This document shows positions 1 through 7,083 of a DNA stretch of 64,000 nucleotides, one piece after another. The translations under genes and the position numbers were made by a program. The stretch's first letter is position 1; the number at the start of each line of letters is the position of its first letter. The stretch comes from Sphingomonas pokkalii (GTDB lineage: Bacteria > Pseudomonadota > Alphaproteobacteria > Sphingomonadales > Sphingomonadaceae): the NCBI RefSeq assembly GCF_003096275.1, contig NZ_QENQ01000001.1, positions 667,478 to 731,477 on the forward strand, given 5' to 3'. The notes under the pieces are model-generated. The model did no database searches. It was not told the origin of the DNA and saw only the letters and a program-made list of their open reading frames with translations.

Positions 1-1
1 G

Positions 2-529
2 CCGGTGCTGATCGACGTGGAGGTGCCGGCCGATCGCGTGTCGGCGGCGATCGCGGCGGCGCGATCGGTCGCGCCCGATGTTCGCGTGGATCGCAGCGCG
101 GCGTGGCTGGCACCGGTGCGCCGTTTCCTGGCGACGTTGGGGGCGGTGGCGATAGGGCTGGTGCTGGTGATCGCGGCCGCGGCGGCGGGCGTTGTGCTGC
201 TGGTCACGCGCGCGGGGCTGGACACGCACCGCGATACCATCGAAGTGCTGCATATGCTCGGCTCCACCGACCACCAGATCGCCCGGCTGTTCCAGCGCCG
301 GATAGCCATCGATACGTTGCTGGGCGGTGCCGCCGGCGCCGGCGCGGCGCTGGCGCTGGTCGCGCTGCTGCAGGCGCGGCTGGCGCAGATCGGCTTTGGC
401 GTGCTGGGCGGCGCGGGGCTGGGCGCCGCCGATTGGGGGGTGCTAGCGTTGCTGCCGGCAGCATTCGCCCTGCTGGCGACGGCGGCGGCGCGGATGGCGG
501 TACTCCGAGCGTTGGCGAGGCAGCTCTGA
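2..529 (+). CDS. ftsX: Cell division protein FtsX, C-terminal part (5' end outside window)
   Basis: The reading frame is open from the window edge, so only the last ~175 residues are present. The visible part has a hydrophobic segment at about residues 41-68, a cytoplasmic stretch (DTIEVLHMLGSTDHQIARLF), and two more hydrophobic segments near the end. This matches the last three membrane helices of FtsX, the permease-like partner of FtsE that controls division-site murein hydrolases. The LGSTDHQIA loop is typical of the family. The stop overlaps the next start (TGATG), so the gene is probably translationally coupled to the downstream YdcF gene. The neighbouring ydcF and plsC genes fit the ftsE-ftsX-ydcF-plsC order known in sphingomonads. 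ftsE should lie upstream outside the window. A generic FtsX-like ABC permease is the alternative, made less likely by context. Confidence 0.82.
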   Translation, partial: PVLIDVEVPADRVSAAIAAARSVAPDVRVDRSAAWLAPVRRFLATLGAVAIGLVLVIAAAAAGVVLLVTRAGLDTHRDTIEVLHMLGSTDHQIARLFQRRIAIDTLLGGAAGAGAALALVALLQARLAQIGFGVLGGAGLGAADWGVLALLPAAFALLATAAARMAVLRALARQL

Positions 530-1065
530 TGCGGCGGCTCTTCCTGCTGGTGCTGCTGCTGGCCCTTGGCTGGGGCGCCGGGTTCGGCGTGTTCCTTCTC
601 AGCCTGGGCAAGCCGCTGGGCGCGCATTCGACCGACGCGGTGGTGGTGCTTACCGGCGGCCCCGGACGCATCCAGCGCGGGCTGAACGCGCTGCGACGCC
701 AGGATGCCCGGCGGATGCTGGTAAGCGGGGTCAACCCCGATGTGCGCCCGCGCGAGTTGGCGGCGCAGTTCTCGGCCGATGGCGGCCTGTTCCGCTGCTG
801 CGTGGACCTGGGCCACGAAGCGGTGGATACGCGCTCCAATGCCGATGAAACCGCGCGATGGGTGCGCGAGCATGACTATCGCAGCGTCCGGCTGGTGACA
901 TCGGATTGGCACATGCCGCGCGCCCGACTGGAGCTGGCGCATGTGCTCAGCGGCGTGACGATCGTGGGCGACGGGGTTCCCAGCCGCCCGGGCTGGCGGA
1001 TGTTGCTGCGCGAGTATCACAAATATCTGGTGCGCCGGGGGGCGCTGCTCGTGGGGGTCAACTGA
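529..1065 (+). CDS. YdcF/DUF218 family envelope protein
   Basis: A 178-residue protein starting at the ATG that overlaps the ftsX stop. The N-terminus is one hydrophobic segment (about residues 2-25), a membrane anchor or uncleaved signal. The rest is a DUF218 domain: DAVVVLTGGPGRIQRG opens the Rossmann-like fold, followed by ARRMLVSGV, EAVDTRSNADET and LVTSDWHMPRA, the conserved blocks of this family. Relatives include SanA and the ElyC envelope-maintenance protein; the biochemical activity of most members is unknown. The stop overlaps the plsC start (TGATG), so ftsX, ydcF and plsC look like one translationally coupled envelope operon. The family call is firm and the function is not. Confidence 0.82.
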   Translation: MRRLFLLVLLLALGWGAGFGVFLLSLGKPLGAHSTDAVVVLTGGPGRIQRGLNALRRQDARRMLVSGVNPDVRPRELAAQFSADGGLFRCCVDLGHEAVDTRSNADETARWVREHDYRSVRLVTSDWHMPRARLELAHVLSGVTIVGDGVPSRPGWRMLLREYHKYLVRRGALLVGVN

Positions 1066-1748
1066 TGGACGTGCTGCGCACCTGGGGGTTCCGGCTGTTT
1101 TTCTATGGCGTGTCGGTGGTGCTGGTGCTGTGCGTACCCATTGCGGCCTTGTTCGGCACGCGTTTCCTGCGCGCCTATTCGAACGTGTGGGCGCGGCTGT
1201 TGCAATGGTCGGTGCGGACGATCATCGGCGCGCGGCTGCGGATCGAAGGGACGGTGCCCGAGGGGCAGGTGTTGTTCGCCGGAAAGCATGAAAGCTATTT
1301 CGAGGCGCTGGAGCTGACCCGGATGCTCGGCAGTCCTGCAACGGTGATGAAGCGCGAGCTGACCAGGATCCCGCTCTGGGGCTGGGCGGCGCAACGCTAC
1401 GGCACGATCGTCGTCGATCGCAGCGCCAATGCCGCGGCCTTGCGATCGATGATGCGGGAGGCCGGCAAGGCCCGCGCGAGCGGCCGTTCGGTACTGATAT
1501 TTCCCGAAGGCACCCGTGTGCCGCCAGGGGCTTCGCCGCCGTTGCGCTCCGGCTTTGCCGGGCTCTATCGCGCGCTGGACCTGCCGGTGGTCCCGGTGGC
1601 GGTGAAGAGCGGGCATGTCTGGCCGCGCAAGGGGCTGATGCACAAGGGCGAGATCGTGTTCCGCTTCGGCGCGCCGATCCCGGCCGGGCTGCCCCGGCGC
1701 GAGATCGAGGCGCGGGTGCACGCGGCGATCAACGCGCTGAACGGGTAA
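1065..1748 (+). CDS. plsC: 1-acyl-sn-glycerol-3-phosphate acyltransferase (PlsC family)
   Basis: A 227-residue membrane-associated acyltransferase. PlsC enzymes transfer an acyl group from acyl-ACP or acyl-CoA to lysophosphatidate, making phosphatidate at the inner membrane. An N-terminal hydrophobic segment (residues 10-30) precedes the catalytic block KHESYFEALE, where His75 is the expected general base. The usual HX4D reads HX4E here (Glu80), a conservative change seen in some members. FPEGTR near residue 146 is the substrate-binding motif III, and PVVPVAVKSG is motif IV. The ATG overlaps the preceding stop. The gene ends nine bases from the convergent crtB stop, with no clear terminator between. 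Another lysophospholipid acyltransferase specificity is possible. Confidence 0.85.
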   Translation: MDVLRTWGFRLFFYGVSVVLVLCVPIAALFGTRFLRAYSNVWARLLQWSVRTIIGARLRIEGTVPEGQVLFAGKHESYFEALELTRMLGSPATVMKRELTRIPLWGWAAQRYGTIVVDRSANAAALRSMMREAGKARASGRSVLIFPEGTRVPPGASPPLRSGFAGLYRALDLPVVPVAVKSGHVWPRKGLMHKGEIVFRFGAPIPAGLPRREIEARVHAAINALNG

Positions 1749-1757
1749 GGCGAAGCC

Positions 1758-2681
1758 TCAGCGCGGGCGTGTCCACAGGCCGGCGGGGCGCGGCGTCGGG
1801 GTGCGCTTGCGGGTCGCGCCCCAAGCCTTGAGGATCGCCGCGAGCTTCTCGCCGCCCGAGGTGGTGGTGCGGCTGTCCCATGCCTCGGCCCCGCGCGCGC
1901 GGACCTTGCGGGCGATGCCGCCATAGATGTCCGCCGCCGCCAGCACCGCCCAGGCCGAACGGAACGACAGCGCCGCCGCCCCGCCGCGCGCGCTGCTCTC
2001 ATAGCCTTCGGCCCGATCCGCCAGCCGGGTGCCGAGAATGGCCAGCGCGTTGCGGTCCGCCAGAGGGGTCTCGGCCTGCAGTCCCACTTCCTGCAACCAG
2101 GCGGCCGGCAGATAGCAGCGGCCGGCGTCGGCATCCTCGCCGATATCGCGTGCGATGTTGGCGAGCTGGAAGGCGAGGCCGAGATCGCAGGCGCGGTCGA
2201 GCACCGCTTCGTCCTCGGGCGCGACGCCCATCACCACCGCCATCATGCAGCCGACGACGCCCGCCACATGGTAGCAATAGCGCAGCAGATCGTCCTCAGT
2301 CTGCGGGCGCCAGCCGTCCGCATCGAGGGCGAAGCCGTCGATCAGGTCCCAGGCGAAGCGGTGCGGCATGCCGGTTTCGTGCGCCACGATGCGGAGCGCA
2401 TCGAAGGCTGCGTCGCCCACCCAATCGCCGGCCAGCGCCGCCGCGGTGCGTTCGCGAATCTCCGCCAGCCGCGCCTGCGGGTCCGCGACGATCGTCATGC
2501 CGTGGCCATGGTCCTGCCCGTCGGCGATGTCGTCGCAGCGCCGGCACCAGGCATAGAGCAGCCAGGCGCGCTCGCGCGTCGCCGGATCGAACAGCTTGCT
2601 GGCCGCGGCGAAGCTGCGCGAGCCGCGGGCGATCGATTCGCCCGCAGTCGCGACGATTGCATCACGGCCGGGAAAGCGCAT
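1758..2681 (-). CDS. crtB: Phytoene/squalene synthase family, probable phytoene synthase
   Basis: A 307-residue prenyl synthase expected to condense two geranylgeranyl diphosphates head-to-head into 15-cis-phytoene, the first committed carotenoid step. Both Asp-rich Mg-diphosphate motifs are visible: CRRCDDIAD near the N-terminus and NIARDIGEDADAGRCYLP in the second half, with the typical YCYHVAGVVG between them. The ATG at 2679-2681 overlaps the LOG-family stop (TAATG), so the two genes are coupled. It is the last gene of the minus-strand series crtY, crtI, LOG, crtB. Squalene or dehydrosqualene synthase is the family alternative, but adjacent phytoene desaturase and lycopene cyclase genes make phytoene synthase much more likely. 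Confidence 0.9.
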   Translation of the reverse strand: MRFPGRDAIVATAGESIARGSRSFAAASKLFDPATRERAWLLYAWCRRCDDIADGQDHGHGMTIVADPQARLAEIRERTAAALAGDWVGDAAFDALRIVAHETGMPHRFAWDLIDGFALDADGWRPQTEDDLLRYCYHVAGVVGCMMAVVMGVAPEDEAVLDRACDLGLAFQLANIARDIGEDADAGRCYLPAAWLQEVGLQAETPLADRNALAILGTRLADRAEGYESSARGGAAALSFRSAWAVLAAADIYGGIARKVRARGAEAWDSRTTTSGGEKLAAILKAWGATRKRTPTPRPAGLWTRPR

Positions 2682-3262
2682 TACAGCTGTTCGCGGCGCA
2701 GCTGCGCGATCGGCACCACCGGTTGGGCGGCAGCCATCTTGGCGAGCAGCCCGTCGATGGTCGAATCGACGAGCAACAGGCTCTGATGCTGCGGCCGGAC
2801 GAAGCCGACGCTGCCCATATGCGCCCAGAATTCGATCAGCTTGTCGTAATAGCCGGCGATGTTGAGCAGGCCGATCGGGTCGGCGTGATAGCCGAGCTGC
2901 GCCCAGCTCATCGCCTCCCACAATTCGTCCATCGTGCCGGTGCCGCCGGGAAGGTTGATGAAGCCGTCCGCCAGTTCGGTGAAGCGCGCCTTGCGCTCGT
3001 GCATCGTCTCGCAGACCTCCAGGCAGGTCAGCCCGCGATGCGCGACTTCGGCGTTGACGAGCAGGGTGGGGATCACGCCGATTACTTCGCCGCCGGCCTC
3101 CAGCGCCGCATCGGCGACCGCACCCATCAGGCCCATCCGGCCGCCACCATAGACGACGCCGATACCGCGCTCTGCCAAGCTGCGGCCCAGCGCGCGGGCC
3201 GCCTCGATATAGACCGGATCGGCCGGGCTGGCCGAACCGCAATAGACGGCAATACGCTTCAT
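2681..3262 (-). CDS. LOG family protein (TIGR00730-type nucleoside monophosphate phosphoribohydrolase)
   Basis: A 193-residue Rossmann-fold protein. It carries the LOG signatures: YGGGRMGLMG at residues 38-47, the catalytic MHERK at 87-91, and PGGTGTMDE at 105-113. Characterised members cleave ribose 5-phosphate from AMP or from cytokinin nucleotides, releasing the base. This is the cytokinin-activating step in plants and plant-associated microbes, but many bacterial members act on ordinary nucleotides. The gene sits between crtI and crtB and overlaps the crtB start by one base. A palindromic repeat pair separates it from crtI. Membership in the carotenoid transcription unit is inferred from strand and spacing. 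The natural substrate cannot be read from the sequence. Confidence 0.88.
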   Translation of the reverse strand: MKRIAVYCGSASPADPVYIEAARALGRSLAERGIGVVYGGGRMGLMGAVADAALEAGGEVIGVIPTLLVNAEVAHRGLTCLEVCETMHERKARFTELADGFINLPGGTGTMDELWEAMSWAQLGYHADPIGLLNIAGYYDKLIEFWAHMGSVGFVRPQHQSLLLVDSTIDGLLAKMAAAQPVVPIAQLRREQL

Positions 3263-3324
3263 GCTGTGCTCCTGTGGCGCGGCTGATAGCGCGTTTTGGC
3301 GAGGAGGGAGAGACTTCTTCTTAG

Positions 3325-3428
3325 CCCCTCCCCTTCAGGGGAGGGGTTGGGGTGGGGCTGTGCTCACAGAGACCAACAGACGTTCTGGAATCCCTCCACC
3401 CCCAACCCCTCCTCTCAGGAGGAGGGGC
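3325..3428. repeat. Inverted pair of GC-rich palindromic elements between crtI and the LOG gene
   Basis: Unit A (about 3325-3357) is a C-run/G-run hairpin with the core CCCCTCCCCTTCAGGGGAGG followed by GTTGGGGTGGGG. Unit B (about 3392-3428) is nearly its reverse complement, with the core CCAACCCCTCCTCTCAGGAG. The pair therefore has a BIME-like head-to-head layout with about 34 bases between units. Unit B abuts the crtI stop codon (TAA on the minus strand, 3430-3432). Comparable GC-rich palindromes recur at 39684-39821, 62427-62538 and 63896-63953. It could form a large stem-loop in the crt messenger, affecting stability or attenuation; that role is inference. Confidence 0.75.
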
Positions 3429-3429
3429 T

Positions 3430-4911
3430 TTAAGAGCCCATTTCCCCCAGCATCAGCTCGGCCGTCGCCTTCGCGCTGCCGACCACGCCGGGGATGCCCG
3501 CGCCAGGATGGGTACCCGCCCCAACGAAATACAGGTTCGAGATCGCATCGTCGCGATTGTGCACCCGGAACCAGGCGCTTTGCGTCAGGATCGGTTCCAG
3601 GCTGAAGCCCGATCCGTGATGTGCGGCCAAGTCGTCGCGGAAATCGGTCGGGGCGTAATGGAACTTGGTGACGATCCGTTCCGCCAGATCCGGGATCAGG
3701 CGGCGTTGCACCTCGGCGAGGATGCGCTGCTCCAGAATGGGGCCGACCTGGCTCCAGTCCGCCGGGAACTTGCCGAGATGCGGCACGGGTGCCAGCACGT
3801 AGAAGGTCGAATGGCCTTCCGGCGCCATGCTCGGGTCCGACGCGCTCGGATGGTGGAGATAGAGGGAGAAATCCTCGCTGATCACCCCGTGCGTGTAGAT
3901 GTCGTCGAGCAGCCCCTTATAGCGCGGCCCGAAAAGGATCATGTGGTGCGGAATGTCGGGGAAGGTGCCCCGCAGTCCGAAATGCACCACGAACAGCGAC
4001 GGCGAATAGCGCTTGTTGATCAGCTTGCCCGCGGTCCGCCGCGCGCTGCGCGAGTTGCGCAGCAGGTCGCGGTAGCTGTGGACGATGTCGGCGTTGCTCG
4101 CGACCGCATCGACTTCCACCTCGACGCCGCTCTTGGTGCGCACGCCGACCACGCGGTCGCCCAGTGTGAGGATCTCGTCGACCGGATCGCCGATCCGCAC
4201 CGCGCCGCCCAGCCGTTCGAAATGGCGGATCATGCCGGCGATCAGCCGGTTGGTGCCGCCCTCGGCCCACCAGACGCCGCCGTCGCGCTCCAGCTTGTGG
4301 ATCAGCGCATAGATGCTGCTGGTCGCCATCGGGTTGCCGCCGACGAGCAGGGTGTGGAACGACAGCGCCTCGCGCAATTTCTCGTTCTTCACGAAGCTCG
4401 AGACGATCGAATAGACCGAGCGCCAGGCCTGGTGCTGCATCAGCGCTGGTGCCGCCTTGAGCATCGACTTGAAGTCCAGGAACGCCTTGGCGCCCAGCTT
4501 CACATAGCCTTCCTCATAGACGCTCGCCGAATAGTCGAGGAACTTGCGATAGCCGGCGATGTCGCCCGCATCGAGCTTGGCGATCTCGCCCACCAGAATC
4601 GCATCGTCGTTGGTATAGTCGAAGGTCGTCCCGTCGGGCCAGGACAGGCGGTAGAAGGGGGTGACGGGCTTCAGCGTCACGTCTTCCGAAATGTCATGGC
4701 CCGAAAGGCGCCACAGCTCCTTCAGCGCGTCGGGATCGGTGATCACCGTCGGTCCGCCATCGAAGGTGAAGCCGTCGCGTTCCCAGTAATAGGCGCGGCC
4801 GCCGGGCTTGTCGCGTGCCTCGATCACCGTGGTATCGACGCCAGCCGATTGCAGCCGGATGGCAAGCGCGAGGCCGCCGAAGCCGGCGCCGATCACGACA
4901 GCGCGGCGCAT
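3430..4911 (-). CDS. crtI: Phytoene desaturase (CrtI type)
   Basis: A 493-residue FAD-dependent desaturase expected to convert phytoene to lycopene (or neurosporene) at the membrane. The N-terminus has the dinucleotide-binding fold AVVIGAGFGGLALAIRLQSA followed by GGRAYYWERDGFTFDGGPT. The C-terminus carries the family signature GAGTHPGAGIPGVVGSAKAT. Length matches bacterial CrtI (about 490-510). The ATG overlaps the crtY stop (TGATG on the minus strand), so translation is probably coupled to crtY. A palindromic repeat pair follows immediately downstream. The number of desaturation steps cannot be told from sequence alone, but the adjacent lycopene cyclase implies a lycopene product. Confidence 0.93.
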   Translation of the reverse strand: MRRAVVIGAGFGGLALAIRLQSAGVDTTVIEARDKPGGRAYYWERDGFTFDGGPTVITDPDALKELWRLSGHDISEDVTLKPVTPFYRLSWPDGTTFDYTNDDAILVGEIAKLDAGDIAGYRKFLDYSASVYEEGYVKLGAKAFLDFKSMLKAAPALMQHQAWRSVYSIVSSFVKNEKLREALSFHTLLVGGNPMATSSIYALIHKLERDGGVWWAEGGTNRLIAGMIRHFERLGGAVRIGDPVDEILTLGDRVVGVRTKSGVEVEVDAVASNADIVHSYRDLLRNSRSARRTAGKLINKRYSPSLFVVHFGLRGTFPDIPHHMILFGPRYKGLLDDIYTHGVISEDFSLYLHHPSASDPSMAPEGHSTFYVLAPVPHLGKFPADWSQVGPILEQRILAEVQRRLIPDLAERIVTKFHYAPTDFRDDLAAHHGSGFSLEPILTQSAWFRVHNRDDAISNLYFVGAGTHPGAGIPGVVGSAKATAELMLGEMGS

Positions 4912-6068
4912 CAGCGGTTCCAGATCGCGGAAAGGGCGCGGCCTACCGGCACCGGCGGCTTGCCCGAAAGCACCCGCAGGCGATCACCCCAGGTCGACTG
5001 GGCAGCGTAGAAACGCTGGATCAATCCTGCATCCAGACGGTAGAATCGTTCCAGCACGCGATAGCGCTCCTCGGGTTCGGCCGCCTTGAACAACATCGCG
5101 GCGAGCATGCGATAGAAGCCGCGCTTGCGCCAGAGCGCGCGGGAATAGCCATACAGCATTTGGTGCAGCGCCGCGCCCGCATAGTCCTTTTCCTCCGCGA
5201 TCAGCGCCGCCGTGCGCACGGCATCGGGGAAGGAATAGCCGGTCATCGGGTGGAACAGACCCGCTTTCATCCCCGCCTTGGCGATGCCGCGGCCCCCCGC
5301 CGCCCAATAGGCGGCATGATCGCCGCCCATCGCCACGGGCAGGCTGCCCACTTCCTCGCGCAGGACGCGATCGACCTGCCAGCCGGCAGCATCGGCATAG
5401 GCTTCGATACGCCCGCTCGTCAGGTGCAGATCGAGTTCAGGCGTGTCGCTGTAATAGGTATCCTCGACGAACATCCGTGTCGGGCTGAACGGCAGGCAAT
5501 AGACGAAGCGATAGCCGTCGATCTGCGGCACCGTTGCGTCCATGATCAGCGGGCGCTGCACCGTGTTGAGCGCGGCCAGCGCGAGTTCGGCGCCGTGGAA
5601 TTTCTGCCAGCCGAGCTGCAGGGCACTGGTATCGCCGACGCCGCGGCAATCGATCACGCCGTCGGCTTCGACCAGATCGCCATCGGCCAGCGCGACGGCG
5701 TTCGGCGTGACATCTGCCGCTTCGCGGCCGAGCAGCAGCCCCTTTTCGCCCAGCGACTCGCGCACCACCCGGTCGAAATGATCGGATTCGACGGAATAAT
5801 AGCGGGCCGGCAGGGTGCGTTGATGGCTTGGAAAGGCCACGTCATAGCTCGACCAGCCATGGCTGATCAGCGGCGCTGCGAGCCAGCGATGCTCGGGCGC
5901 CACATCGTCGGCAAAGAACGACCACAGGTGATTGCCGCCGATCCGTTCCGAGCCTTCGATCAGCCGGACGGAGCAATGCGGTTTCTTCTTCCTGATTGCG
6001 AGCGCGATAAGCCCGCCCGCAAGTCCGCCGCCGACAATGGCGACGTCGCAACTGATGGTTGAAGGCAT
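4911..6068 (-). CDS. crtY: Lycopene beta-cyclase (CrtY type)
   Basis: A 385-residue flavoprotein cyclase expected to close both ends of lycopene to give beta-carotene. The N-terminus has the FAD/NAD-binding motif DVAIVGGGLAGGLIALAIRK. Family blocks include NHLWSFF, FVYCLPFSPTRMFVEDTYYS and the C-terminal MTGYSFPDAVR. Length fits CrtY (about 380-390). It is the first gene of the crt series on this strand, so the promoter for the operon should lie within 6069-6213, a region shared with the divergent acetyltransferase gene. No crtE, crtZ, crtW or crtG homologue is visible next to it; later ring-modifying genes must lie elsewhere. Confidence 0.93.
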   Translation of the reverse strand: MPSTISCDVAIVGGGLAGGLIALAIRKKKPHCSVRLIEGSERIGGNHLWSFFADDVAPEHRWLAAPLISHGWSSYDVAFPSHQRTLPARYYSVESDHFDRVVRESLGEKGLLLGREAADVTPNAVALADGDLVEADGVIDCRGVGDTSALQLGWQKFHGAELALAALNTVQRPLIMDATVPQIDGYRFVYCLPFSPTRMFVEDTYYSDTPELDLHLTSGRIEAYADAAGWQVDRVLREEVGSLPVAMGGDHAAYWAAGGRGIAKAGMKAGLFHPMTGYSFPDAVRTAALIAEEKDYAGAALHQMLYGYSRALWRKRGFYRMLAAMLFKAAEPEERYRVLERFYRLDAGLIQRFYAAQSTWGDRLRVLSGKPPVPVGRALSAIWNR

Positions 6069-6213
6069 GGCTGTCGCCTAGCCGAACGCCAGGGGTGTGG
6101 GAACCCCGCCTTTGGTGCCACGCGGTGAAACGGCGAGAACTGCGCCGAATCGATGCCCGGGAGCGCTCGATCGCCGGCCACTCCATCTATAGTAAGGTAG
6201 AGGGGCTAACTAT

Positions 6214-7083
6214 ATGTTATATAGCGAACAGAATATGCTCTCTGTAGCGGATAGGCAGCGTTGTCGCGCGGTTTCTATCCATGTCGAGGAGCGCGTGTGC
6301 TTCGGATGGACAGGCGCCAAAGCCGAGACGCTGATCGAAGCACCCTGCAATCTGAAGGAGGGTACTTTCGTTGCAGATTTCATTGGCGGCTTCACCTACC
6401 TTGGAGGCCGAAAATCACTGATCCGACATGTCGCCAGTATCGGCCGATTCTGTGCCATCGCGCAGAATGTAACCATGGGACAGGTTGAGCATCCTACCGA
6501 TTTCCTGTCCGCCCACCCGATTTTCGAGGGCGAGTTTGAGTGGCAGCAACTCGCCGCATTTCGGGATCGGAACGCAGCGTGGATCGAGAAAGCTGCGACA
6601 CTCTATGGCGCACATATTGCCGGGCGCGCCGAGAAGATCGTCATCGGCAACGATGTATGGATCGGCGAAGGTGCGCTGATCCGTCGGGGCGTGACGGTCG
6701 GAGACGGTGCAGTGATTGGATCTCGCGCAGTGGTGGTCAAGGACGTGCCCCCATACGCGATCGTCGGCGGCGTGCCCGCGCGTATCTTGCGATATCGCTT
6801 CGAACCGACGATCGTCGCCGAATTGCTGCGGTTGAAGTGGTGGAACTATGGCGTCAGCGCATTGGAAGGGGTGGACTTCACCGATATCGACCAGGCGTTA
6901 ACCATGATCGACCGCAATATCGTCAGCGGACAGGCCGTGCCCTATGCTGGCAAGCTTGCGCATATCGACGCCGAGGACAAGGTGACCCTTTGTCGTTTCG
7001 ATACGGCGAGCGGATGGCTGGCGCCGATTGCCGATCCTTCGGCGCCAGACTCGTGTTACTTAGAAGTCGAGCTTGGCGGATAG
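6214..7083 (+). CDS. Left-handed beta-helix O-acetyltransferase (CatB/xenobiotic acetyltransferase-like)
   Basis: A 289-residue acetyltransferase. The middle third shows hexapeptide-repeat character: ADFIGGFTYLGGRKS, SIGRFCAIAQNVTMG, then IGNDVWIGEGALIRRGVTVG and DGAVIGSRAVVVKDVPPYAI, ending GGVPARILRYRF. This is the CatB-like trimeric fold, which acetylates hydroxyls of sugars or antibiotics using acetyl-CoA. The start was chosen because AGAGGGG at 6199-6205 lies eight bases upstream. The first ~300 bases and the upstream region are AT-richer than the surroundings, suggesting acquisition. It is divergent from crtY, and its 3' end overlaps the convergent TonB receptor gene by 24 bases. The acceptor is unknown; a capsule, LPS or carotenoid-glycoside sugar is possible. 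Confidence 0.8.
   Translation: MLYSEQNMLSVADRQRCRAVSIHVEERVCFGWTGAKAETLIEAPCNLKEGTFVADFIGGFTYLGGRKSLIRHVASIGRFCAIAQNVTMGQVEHPTDFLSAHPIFEGEFEWQQLAAFRDRNAAWIEKAATLYGAHIAGRAEKIVIGNDVWIGEGALIRRGVTVGDGAVIGSRAVVVKDVPPYAIVGGVPARILRYRFEPTIVAELLRLKWWNYGVSALEGVDFTDIDQALTMIDRNIVSGQAVPYAGKLAHIDAEDKVTLCRFDTASGWLAPIADPSAPDSCYLEVELGG

Noticed and set aside
1758..3242. A 494-residue frame that extends crtB upstream through the LOG gene
   Set aside because: The extension is a shifted reading of the LOG gene; crtB has a start at 2681 that overlaps the LOG stop.
2681..3262. Calling the LOG gene proof of cytokinin production
   Set aside because: Many bacterial LOG proteins hydrolyse ordinary nucleotides; no isopentenyl-transferase gene is in the window.
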